Shown in pieces: positions 1 to 4,992 of a DNA stretch of 6,221 nt (position 1 is the first letter of the stretch; every line of letters starts with the position of its first letter). Where the stretch lies: contig JAITDM010000023.1 of the NCBI GenBank assembly GCA_031282535.1, forward strand, positions 1 through 6,221, written 5' to 3'. The notes under the pieces were generated by a model. It was not told where the DNA came from. It worked only from the letters and a program-made list of their open reading frames with translations, and did no database searches. Position numbers and translations under genes: made by a program. Source of the stretch: Oscillospiraceae bacterium. GTDB taxonomy: Bacteria > Bacillota > Clostridia > Oscillospirales > UBA929.

Positions 1-211
1 TGTCCTCCGAACTGTCGACGCCGATCATGTCGTACCCGCGCCCGGCCAGCAGACGGGTCAGCCGCCCCGTGCCGCAGGCCAGATCCAGCACAAGGCGCAC
101 GGGCGTTTTGGCCCGCGCAAACTGCCGCTCGGCAAAATCGGCCCACGCCGCATAGTCGACATGGTCCATCAACCGGTCATAGTGGGCGGCAAGCCCCGTA
201 TAGGCGCTCAA
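1..211 (-). CDS. Class I SAM-dependent methyltransferase, N-terminal part (cut by window edge)
   Basis: Seen: reading leftward from a TTG at 211-209, 70 residues are visible before the window ends. The start MSAYTGLAAHYDRLMD is typical of a Firmicute family of small class I methyltransferases. Motif I (LDLACGTGRL, about residues 42-51) forms the glycine-rich SAM-binding loop. GVDSSED at 64-70 ends strand beta-2, with Asp66 placed to bind the ribose of SAM. The TTG start is chosen because the family N-terminus begins right there. It overlaps the TGA of the upstream yerC-like gene (TTGA), and a GGAG lies 11 bases upstream inside that gene, suggesting translational coupling. Known: such enzymes move a methyl group from SAM to small molecules, proteins or RNA. 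The substrate cannot be told, because the substrate-binding C-terminal part lies outside the window. Confidence 0.85.
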   Translation of the reverse strand, partial: MSAYTGLAAHYDRLMDHVDYAAWADFAERQFARAKTPVRLVLDLACGTGRLTRLLAGRGYDMIGVDSSED

Positions 212-495
212 GAATCCAGCCGCTCCAATATCGTTTTGTAACCGTCCGAGCCATACAGCAGGGAGCGGTTGACGCGGCTGATGGTGGCGCTGGAGGCGCC
301 GGTCTCCGCCGCGATGGCCGCGTACAGGCGGCCGGCATGCAGCAGCCCGGCGACCTGAAAGCGCTGCTGCAGGGCCTCCAGCTCCGCCACCGTGCAGAGG
401 TCCTCAAAGAAGGCGTAGCATTCCTCTCGGTTTTTCAGAGAAAGAATCGCTTCAAAAAGCCGATCCAGCTTCGGGTTTTCCAATTTAGCAGACAT
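208..495 (-). CDS. yerC: YerC/YecD family TrpR-related DNA-binding protein
   Basis: A 95-residue protein of the size usual for the YerC/YecD branch of the Trp repressor superfamily. Seen: the helical N-terminal stretch (LDRLFEAILSLKNREECYAF, about residues 10-29), the EDLCTVAELEALQQR segment, and a helix-turn-helix at about 38-80 whose recognition part, ETGASSATISRVNRSL (64-79), is the family hallmark. It should bind DNA as a small dimer and repress transcription. Its target genes and ligand are not established in the family, and tryptophan binding should not be assumed. Start: an in-frame GTG lies three codons upstream (504), but AGGTGA sits five bases before the ATG at 495 and overlaps that GTG, so the ATG is preferred. 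The stop overlaps the TTG start of the methyltransferase, so the two probably form one minus-strand operon. Confidence 0.93.
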   Translation of the reverse strand: MSAKLENPKLDRLFEAILSLKNREECYAFFEDLCTVAELEALQQRFQVAGLLHAGRLYAAIAAETGASSATISRVNRSLLYGSDGYKTILERLDS

Positions 496-670
496 CTGTA
501 TCACCTGTCATCCCTATACCTTGTCCGCCGCCGGCCGCCCGTCGCCTGGCCGGCGGTTTCACCCACTGCTATCTTATCGCATTACCGTGTCAAAGTAAAT
601 GCATTTTCACAAAAAACACACCCAAACCATAGAATACCGCAAGAGAATACTGCAAGGGGAGGGGATCGAT
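496..670. other. Divergent intergenic region between the yerC-like and DUF3298-like genes
   Basis: Contains the leaders of two genes transcribed away from each other and no convincing protein gene. The centre (about 565-655) is richer in A and T than the flanks. On the minus strand a TTGACA reads from 593 to 588, but no good -10 box lies at the proper distance: the nearest, TAAGAT at 576-571, leaves only an 11-base spacer. The yerC promoter is therefore not settled. Confidence 0.6.
606..635 (+). promoter_or_regulatory. Candidate sigma-A promoter for the DUF3298-like gene
   Basis: TTCACA at 606-611 (five of six matches to the -35 consensus) and TAGAAT at 630-635 (five of six to the -10) are separated by 18 bases. 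Transcription would start near 642, just before the ribosome binding site at 656-664. It lies inside the open reading frame that extends upstream to 599, which supports the later GTG start. Prediction from sequence only. Confidence 0.45.
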
Positions 671-1525
671 GTGACACAGGACATACAGGAGACCCGGCCG
701 GAGGCAAAGCTGTCGGCACACACGCGCCGCGGCGCGCACTCAGCGCCCGATACCAAACACGCAGCACTGGCGAAGCCACCAGCCCCCGGTACCAAACACG
801 CAGCACGCAGCACTCCAAACTTAGCACTGGCGAAGCCACCAGTCCTTCGCTATGAGCTCTCTGTGCCGCAGGGGGCGGCGCGCGCGTGGCCGCGCGGGGG
901 CCGCCGCGTCGACCGGTGTTACCGCCGGTTGGTCGGCCGCCTGGAGCGGGACGCCCGCGGAGCCCTGCGCCGGCGCGCGGTGCGCCTGTACCGTGCGGCG
1001 GCCGGGCAAGGGTCGCCTTTTACGCCCGCCGTGGTGGAGCTGTCCTACACGGTCACGCTCTTGTCGGACGGCGTGCTGTCCCTGTACCGGGACTACACGG
1101 AGGAGGCGGACGCCGGTGCGGGCGCCGTGTGGCGCGCCGCGGAGACATGGAATCTCTGGGCGGGCTGCCCGGTGACGCTGCCCGGCCTGTTGGGCCGGCG
1201 GCGCCGTGCGTATGCCGGCCTGCTCGCGGCGGCGGAGACGCTGCTGGCCGCCCAGCGCCGGGCGGGCGCGCCGCTCTACGGCGACGTTTCCGCGCGGGCG
1301 CGCCGTTTCTTCAGGGCGGAACGGTTCTATCTGACACCGGATGGAATTGCTATTTTTTGGAATCCTGGTTTGCTGGCGCCCCGGTGCGCGGGGGTTTGCA
1401 GCGTTCGGGTGCCCTATGAGGATCTGGGGATCGCGCGGCCCGTGTTTTGTGAACCGGCGTGTCATCCTCTGCGGGGGACGCTGCCGCGCCTGCCCTGGAT
1501 GGCGCGGCCGGGGAGAACTCCATGA
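671..1525 (+). CDS. DUF3298-like protein with a repeat-bearing N-terminus
   Basis: A 284-residue protein from a GTG at 671, chosen because an excellent SD (AGGGGAGGGG, GGAGG at 658-662) lies eight bases upstream. An ATG at 599 in the same frame has no comparable site and precedes the candidate promoter. Residues about 60-252 resemble the DUF3298 (RsiV-like C-terminal) fold: VELSYTVTLLSDGVLSLYRD near 122-141, and FYLTPDGIAIFWNPGLLAP near 219-237, which matches the family's 'FYLTPEGL.FYF..Y.IAPYA.G' region. The commonly conserved Gly-Gly-Ala-His turn after the first of these is replaced by EEADAGAG, so the protein is diverged. Residues about 27-57 come from a short DNA repeat and look like linker. 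No signal peptide or membrane helix is evident, so location is unclear. DUF3298 occurs in the lysozyme-sensing anti-sigma factor RsiV and in many uncharacterised proteins, so function here is unknown. The last ~30 residues lie beyond the recognisable domain. Confidence 0.75.
   Translation: MTQDIQETRPEAKLSAHTRRGAHSAPDTKHAALAKPPAPGTKHAARSTPNLALAKPPVLRYELSVPQGAARAWPRGGRRVDRCYRRLVGRLERDARGALRRRAVRLYRAAAGQGSPFTPAVVELSYTVTLLSDGVLSLYRDYTEEADAGAGAVWRAAETWNLWAGCPVTLPGLLGRRRRAYAGLLAAAETLLAAQRRAGAPLYGDVSARARRFFRAERFYLTPDGIAIFWNPGLLAPRCAGVCSVRVPYEDLGIARPVFCEPACHPLRGTLPRLPWMARPGRTP
743..842 (+). repeat. Short imperfect tandem repeat inside the DUF3298-like gene
   Basis: TACCAAACACGCAGCAC occurs at 751 (after a GA) and again at 790 (after a GG), and AGCACTGGCGAAGCCACCAG occurs at 763-782 and 823-842. 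The second copy carries an extra stretch of about 21 bases (GCAGCAC duplicated, then TCCAAACTTAGCAC), so the two halves are offset by 39 and 60 bases. Both offsets are multiples of three, so the frame is kept. Each copy contains a small inverted repeat, TGGC-GAA-GCCA (768-778 and 828-838). In protein it reads TKHAALAKPP and TKHAARSTPNLALAKPP. It is not part of the folded domain. Confidence 0.8.
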
Positions 1526-1590
1526 AAGTTTTTTACGGAATTTGGGCAAAACTCTTTCAACGAAAAGATAAATGTGATAAGGTGTTATAA
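1522..1590 (+). CDS. Possible 22-residue small ORF, start overlapping the DUF3298-like stop
   Basis: ATG at 1522 overlaps the TGA of the preceding gene (ATGA). GGGGAG lies six bases upstream, and the frame runs to TAA at 1588-1590. The peptide begins MKVFYGIWAKLFQRKD and ends CDKVL. It is basic and partly amphipathic, with no recognised family. For: a textbook overlap and a good SD. Against: it is very short, the stretch is AT-rich unlike neighbouring coding DNA, and the frame overlaps promoter-like sequence for the next gene. It could be a small coupled peptide or chance. Confidence 0.3.
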   Translation: MKVFYGIWAKLFQRKDKCDKVL

Positions 1591-1591
1591 A
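1555..1591 (+). promoter_or_regulatory. AT-rich promoter-like segment upstream of the zinc-ribbon repeat protein
   Basis: This is the most AT-rich stretch between the DUF3298-like gene and the next gene. TTTCAA (1555-1560) and TGATAAGGT (1575-1583, resembling an extended -10) are 17 bases apart. TATAAA at 1586-1591 is a better -10 match but has no -35 at the right distance. Transcription of the downstream operon plausibly starts around 1590-1600, but neither element set is strong. The remaining leader up to 1690 includes a purine-rich run (about 1605-1625) and a small hairpin. Confidence 0.35.
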
Positions 1592-1644
1592 GGGTTCTGA
1601 TCGGCGGCAGAAAGAAAAGAAAGACATGCCGGCGGCGGGATGAT

Positions 1645-1667
1645 TGTCCGCATCCAGATTGTGGACG
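1645..1667 (+). promoter_or_regulatory. Small hairpin in the leader just before the ribosome binding site
   Basis: GTCCGCA (1646-1652) pairs with TGTGGAC (1660-1666), with one G-U pair and a seven-base loop. A further U-G pair closes the base of the stem. It ends eight bases before the SD GGGAGG (1675-1680) of the zinc-ribbon protein. It could affect translation start, but it is short and no conserved riboswitch is recognisable. Confidence 0.3.
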
Positions 1668-1690
1668 TAGGACTGGGAGGAAGATGGGTT

Positions 1691-3991
1691 ATGCAGTGTG
1701 CGGTATGCGGAGAACCTCTGTGGGAGGGTCAGAGATTTTGTATCCAATGCGGCGCTCCTCAGACGCCGCCGGCGTCTGAGCCGGGTCCAACTGCCGGGGC
1801 GCCGGAGGCGCCAGCCTGGACCCCGGAACCGCCGTCTGTGACGGAGGCGCCAAAAGCGGCCGAGCCGGCTGCTTGGGGGCCGCCGCCAGCCTGGACCCCG
1901 GAGCCGCCGCCCGTAGCGGAAGCGCCGAAGGCGGAGGAGCCGCCAGTTTGGGGGCCGCCGCCAGCCTGGACCCCGGAGCCGCCGCCCGTGACAGAAGCGC
2001 CGAAAGCGGCCGAGCCGCCAGTTTGGACATCGGAGCCGCCGCCCGTGGCGGAAGCTCCGAAGGCGGCTGAGCCGCCAGCTTGGACACCGGCGCAACCAGC
2101 CTGGACATCGGAGCCGCCGCCCGTGACGGAAGCGCCAAAGGCGGCCGAGCCGCCAGTTTGGACGCCAGCGCCGCCAGCTTGGACATCGGAGCCGCCGCCT
2201 GTGACAGAAGCGCCAAAGGCGGAGGAGCCGGCTGCCTGGACGCCGGAGGCGCCAGCCTGGACATCGGAGCCGCCGCCCGTGACGGAAGCGCCAAAGGCGG
2301 ACGAGCCGCCGGTTTGGACGCCAGCGCCGGCTGCCTGGACATCGGAGCCGCCGCCTGTAGCGGAGGCGCCGAAAGCGGAGGAACCGCCAGCTTGGACACC
2401 GGTGCAACCAGCTTGGACACCTGAGCCGCCGCCTGTGGTGGAAACGCCGAAGGCGGAGGAACCGTCAGTCTGGACGCCGCCGCCGCCAGCCTGGACACCT
2501 GAGCCGCCGTCTGTGACAGAAGCGCCGAAGGCGGACGAACCGGCTGCATGGGCGCCGGCTGCCTGGACATCGGAGCCGCCGCCCGTGGTGGAAACGCCGA
2601 AGGCGGAGGAACCGTCAGTCTGGACGCCTGAGCCGCCGCCTGTGGCGGAAGCGCCGAAGGCGGGCGAACCGGCTGCCTGGACATCAGAACCGCCGCCTGT
2701 GGAAGAGGAGCCCTCAAAAGGTGAGTCGGCCGCCTGGGCGGCCGCACCGTCTGATATCATTATGGCGTCATGGACACCGGCCGCGCCCGCGTCCGTAGCG
2801 GACACGCCCGAAGTGAGTGAACCGGTCGCGTGGACACCAGCCGCGCCCGCGGCCGCAGCGGACACACCCGAAGTGAGCGAACCGCCTGCATGGACGCCGC
2901 CGCCGGCCGCGCCTGCGGCGGACACGCCCGAAGCAAGCGAACCGGCCGCGTGGACGCCGCCGCCGGCCGCGCCCGCGGCGGATACACCCGCAGCAAACGA
3001 ACCGCCTGCGTGGACGCCGCCGCCGGCTTCGGGGTGGTCGCTGCCGGGCGCCGCGGCTTGGGCGGCGGCACCGCCGCCACCGCCCGGATGGGTCCCGCCG
3101 CCGGCCCCGCCGTCGTGGCATCAGGGCGGAGGGTACCCCCCCTATGGTGCGTACGGCCCCTATGGGCCCTATGGGCCGCCTTACGGGTCGCCGCCTCCCA
3201 ACCAGCCGCCCTACGGACAGCCCCCCGGTGGGGGCCGCCCCTATGGCCCCTATGGCGGACAGCCGCCCTATTATGGGCCGCCGCGCGTGCCGCCGGTGCC
3301 GGGGCGGCCGTCGGGGCAGCGCGCCGTGCCGCCGCCTCCCTCATGGGCCTCGCCGGGACGGCCCGCCTGGCAGGCGCAGCCCTACGGGTTGCCGGACGCA
3401 CAGCCGGCCAAGAAGTCCAAAGCGCTGCGCATCGTCCTCTTTTGCCTACTGGGCGCGGCGCTGCTCGGGGCCGGCGCCTATTTCGGGTTCTTCTACCGGG
3501 GCGGGTTTTTAAACTCCGGCCCCGAGAAAGAGATCAATGTGCTCTTTGAGGACTTCACCGCCGCGGTCAAAACAGGCGACTATGAGACGGCGGAGACCTA
3601 TTTCACCCCCGATCTGCTCGCATGGCCGGGTGCCGATGTGGGCTATCTGATCGATACCGTCGAAGCCTGGAGCAGCGCGACGGTCACATTGGACGATCTG
3701 AACATCGCCGGCGACGAGACCTCGGCGGTCGGGGCGGTGAGCATAAACGTGAAGTTTTTGGGGGAGTTCTCGGCTCTTTATGAGATGGATTTTGAGAAGA
3801 TCGACGGGAGATGGCTGATTGCGGATGTGATATTCTTGGAGTCCAATTTCCCGTTTGATGGGGATTTCTCCTTCGACGAGGACTTTCCCTTTGAAGAATC
3901 CTTCCCCTTCGACGGCTTTGAGAGCTTTGAAGATTTTGAATCCTTCTTTGTAGAACCGGAGGCCGAAGTTCCCGTCGCCCGCCGCGGGTGA
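1691..3991 (+). CDS. Zinc-ribbon / Pro-rich repeat / single-TM / NTF2-like protein
   Basis: A 766-residue protein. The ATG at 1691 is chosen because GGGAGG at 1675-1680 lies ten bases upstream; an in-frame ATG at 1640 has only a weak site and would put 17 residues before the ribbon. Order: (a) zinc ribbon, residues 1-21, Cys3/Cys6 and Cys17/Cys20; (b) Pro/Ala/Trp/Glu repeat array, about 43-350; (c) a second array of 20-residue units, 361-447; (d) Pro-Gly-Tyr tract, about 479-532; (e) KKSK then one membrane helix, about 581-602; (f) an NTF2-like/DUF4878-like domain, about 611-715 (LFEDFTAAVKTGDYETAETY, ending in a DGRWLIADVIF strand); (g) Phe/acidic hexapeptide repeat, 719-754. With no signal peptide and lysines before the helix, the ribbon and repeats should be cytoplasmic and the NTF2-like domain outside. 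Zinc-ribbon plus TM plus small sensor-like domain proteins are common in Firmicutes, but the repeat block is unusually long. Function unknown; position suggests a partner of the MoxR-DUF58 genes. Confidence 0.9.
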   Translation: MQCAVCGEPLWEGQRFCIQCGAPQTPPASEPGPTAGAPEAPAWTPEPPSVTEAPKAAEPAAWGPPPAWTPEPPPVAEAPKAEEPPVWGPPPAWTPEPPPVTEAPKAAEPPVWTSEPPPVAEAPKAAEPPAWTPAQPAWTSEPPPVTEAPKAAEPPVWTPAPPAWTSEPPPVTEAPKAEEPAAWTPEAPAWTSEPPPVTEAPKADEPPVWTPAPAAWTSEPPPVAEAPKAEEPPAWTPVQPAWTPEPPPVVETPKAEEPSVWTPPPPAWTPEPPSVTEAPKADEPAAWAPAAWTSEPPPVVETPKAEEPSVWTPEPPPVAEAPKAGEPAAWTSEPPPVEEEPSKGESAAWAAAPSDIIMASWTPAAPASVADTPEVSEPVAWTPAAPAAAADTPEVSEPPAWTPPPAAPAADTPEASEPAAWTPPPAAPAADTPAANEPPAWTPPPASGWSLPGAAAWAAAPPPPPGWVPPPAPPSWHQGGGYPPYGAYGPYGPYGPPYGSPPPNQPPYGQPPGGGRPYGPYGGQPPYYGPPRVPPVPGRPSGQRAVPPPPSWASPGRPAWQAQPYGLPDAQPAKKSKALRIVLFCLLGAALLGAGAYFGFFYRGGFLNSGPEKEINVLFEDFTAAVKTGDYETAETYFTPDLLAWPGADVGYLIDTVEAWSSATVTLDDLNIAGDETSAVGAVSINVKFLGEFSALYEMDFEKIDGRWLIADVIFLESNFPFDGDFSFDEDFPFEESFPFDGFESFEDFESFFVEPEAEVPVARRG
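1817..2734 (+). repeat. In-frame Pro/Ala/Trp tandem repeat array, 13 units
   Basis: Units start at the TGG of W-T-[PS]-E-P-P at 1817, 1892, 1967, 2024, 2102, 2180, 2258, 2336, 2414, 2492, 2564, 2621 and 2678. The spacings are 75, 75 and 57, then 78 six times, then 72, 57, 57 and 57 to the degenerate end. Core protein motif: EPPPV[TA]EAPKA[AED]EP. The 57-base units lack the second Trp segment (WTPAPPA-like) of the 78-base units. All length differences are multiples of three. Two segments (2435-2478 and 2585-2628) are identical over 44 bases, a sign of recent duplication or conversion within the array. The last unit (EEEPSKGES) is degenerate. Confidence 0.95.
2771..3030 (+). repeat. Second tandem array: 60-base units, four copies plus a partial
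   Basis: TGG codons recur at 2771, 2831, 2891, 2951 and 3011, exactly 60 bases apart. Each unit reads roughly W-T-P-x(7)-A-D-T-P-[EA]-[VA]-[SN]-E-P-x-A. It differs from the upstream array in sequence and period, though both share the W-T-P start and the E-P end, so one may have evolved from the other. It encodes residues 361-447 of the zinc-ribbon protein. Confidence 0.93.
3125..3286 (+). repeat. Pro-Gly-Tyr low-complexity tract
   Basis: Encodes residues about 479-532 of the zinc-ribbon protein: repeated P-Y-G and G-P-Y-G units (PYGAYGPYGPYGPPYG, later RPYGPYGGQPPYYGPP). The underlying DNA shows CCCTATGG repeated at short spacing. Such tracts are usually disordered, and Tyr-rich ones can self-associate. 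It joins the repeat arrays to the membrane helix. Confidence 0.85.
3845..3952 (+). repeat. C-terminal Phe/acidic hexapeptide repeat
   Basis: Six 18-base units: N-FPFDG, D-FSFDE, D-FPFEE, S-FPFDG, then two shifted variants FESFED and FESFFV (residues 719-754 of the zinc-ribbon protein). The period is exact. Codons alternate between TTT and TTC and between GAT/GAC and GAA/GAG, so the peptide pattern is kept better than the DNA. It directly follows the NTF2-like domain and lies on the predicted extracytoplasmic side. Confidence 0.88.
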
Positions 3992-4008
3992 TACACGCGC
4001 CGCGGGCG
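3976..4008 (+). other. GC-rich inverted repeat spanning the stop codon of the zinc-ribbon gene
   Basis: CGCCCGCCGCG (3976-3986) pairs with CGCCGCGGGCG (3998-4008) with one C-C mismatch and an 11-base loop that contains the TGA stop. No T-run follows (CCTTAGGAACTG), so it is not a standard intrinsic terminator. It may lower read-through or protect the upstream 3' end, giving unequal expression of the repeat protein and MoxR. In GC-rich DNA some inverted repeats arise by chance. Confidence 0.4.
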
Positions 4009-4038
4009 CCTTAGGAACTGTTTAGGAGGAACCCATCC

Positions 4039-4992
4039 ATGCCAACGCCCCAGAGTGTGATGCACGCTGTCGTCGAAAACATTTCCCGGGTCATCGTGGG
4101 CAAGAGGACAGCGGCAGAGCTCATGCTGATCAGCTTGTTGTGTGAAGGGCATGTGCTCATTGAGGACAGGCCCGGCGTCGGGAAGACGACGTTGGTGTCC
4201 GCCATGGCGCGGTCCGTCGATTGCTCCTTCCGCCGCATCCAGTTCACCCCCGACATCCTCCCGTCGGATATCACGGGATTTTCGATGTTCAACCAGAAAA
4301 GCGGACAGTTTGAATTCAAACCCGGCCTGGTTATGAGCTGTTTTGTATTGGCCGATGAGATCAACCGCACCTCGCCCAAGACGCAGGCCAGCTTGCTGGA
4401 GGTCATGGAGGAGTGCCAGGTGACCGTGGACGGCGTCACCTACCCGGTGGGGCCGCCCTTCATGGTCATGGCCACCCAAAATTCCGCCGAGTATGTGGGG
4501 ACATATCCGCTGCCGGAGGCGCAGATCGACCGCTTTTTCATGCGCATCTCGCTGGGATACCCGGAGGCCGACGAAGAGGTGGCCATCCTCAAACGGTTCG
4601 GCGCGCAAAATCCGTTGCTTGGTCTGTCGTCCGTGACGGACGGGAAGGCCATCGTGGCCCTGCAGGAGATGGTGCGGCGGGTGTATGTGGAGGACAGCGT
4701 GTACCGCTATATCGTCGCGCTCACGCGCCGCACGCGTGAACATCCGGATATCGAACTGGGCGCCAGCCCGCGCGGCAGTCTGGCGCTGTTTCGGGCTTCA
4801 CAGGCCAGCGCTTTTTACCAGGGGCGCGGGTTTGTGTTGCCGGACGACGTCAAGATCATGTCGGCGCCGACACTGGCGCACCGGCTGATTTTACGTCAGG
4901 AGGCGCGCCTGCGCGGACAGACGCAGGAGGCGCTGGTCGCGGAGTCTCTGCGCCAGATCCCTGTGCCGGTGGTGCGGGCCCATGGCGCGTAA
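4039..4992 (+). CDS. MoxR-family AAA+ ATPase
   Basis: A 317-residue protein, full length for the family. SD AGGAGG at 4024-4029 lies nine bases before the ATG. Seen: the VIVGKRTAAELMLISLLCEGH lead-in (18-38, where the family usually has VGQ); Walker A DRPGVGKT at 43-50; Walker B VLADEINR at 103-110 with Asp106 and Glu107; sensor 1 ATQN at 145-148; the LPEAQIDRF segment at 158-166, a MoxR hallmark with the likely arginine finger region; sensor 2 GASPRGSLAL at 241-250; and the LPDDVK motif at 267-272. All catalytic residues are present. Known: MoxR ATPases act chaperone-like, often with vWA-domain partners, in maturing enzyme or envelope complexes; substrates in Clostridia are mostly unknown. 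It overlaps the DUF58 gene by 11 bases and follows the zinc-ribbon gene by 47 bases on the same strand. Confidence 0.97.
   Translation: MPTPQSVMHAVVENISRVIVGKRTAAELMLISLLCEGHVLIEDRPGVGKTTLVSAMARSVDCSFRRIQFTPDILPSDITGFSMFNQKSGQFEFKPGLVMSCFVLADEINRTSPKTQASLLEVMEECQVTVDGVTYPVGPPFMVMATQNSAEYVGTYPLPEAQIDRFFMRISLGYPEADEEVAILKRFGAQNPLLGLSSVTDGKAIVALQEMVRRVYVEDSVYRYIVALTRRTREHPDIELGASPRGSLALFRASQASAFYQGRGFVLPDDVKIMSAPTLAHRLILRQEARLRGQTQEALVAESLRQIPVPVVRAHGA

Noticed and set aside
571..593. Minus-strand promoter TTGACA / TAAGAT for the yerC-like gene
   Set aside because: The boxes are separated by only 11 bases, too close for a sigma-A promoter. No alternative pair is convincing.
599..670. ATG at 599 as start of the DUF3298-like protein
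   Set aside because: No SD, and it lies before the candidate promoter. The GTG at 671 has a near-perfect SD at ideal spacing.
743..842. CRISPR array
   Set aside because: Only two imperfect copies with no unique spacers of regular length, and no cas genes.
1511..1536. Terminator after the DUF3298-like gene (GGAG-AA-CTCC followed by TTTTTT)
   Set aside because: Four-base stem with a two-base loop, too small to be stable, and the T-run begins eight bases later. The sequence is better explained as SD plus ATG of the small ORF.
1640..1690. ATG at 1640 as start of the zinc-ribbon protein
   Set aside because: Weak upstream site, and it would add 17 residues overlapping the leader hairpin and the SD. 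The ATG at 1691 has a good SD, and the zinc ribbon begins right after it.
821..2925. Long open frames on the minus strand and in other plus frames across the repeats (several hundred codons, Arg-rich or Gly/Ala/Ser-rich)
   Set aside because: They come from stop-free GCC/CCG-rich repeat units read in other frames. They follow the repeat period, have no recognisable domain or good ribosome binding site, and lie over a well-supported gene.
3778..4743. 321-codon minus-strand frame opposite the MoxR gene
   Set aside because: His/Arg/Asp-rich shadow of a clearly conserved AAA+ gene, with no domain of its own.
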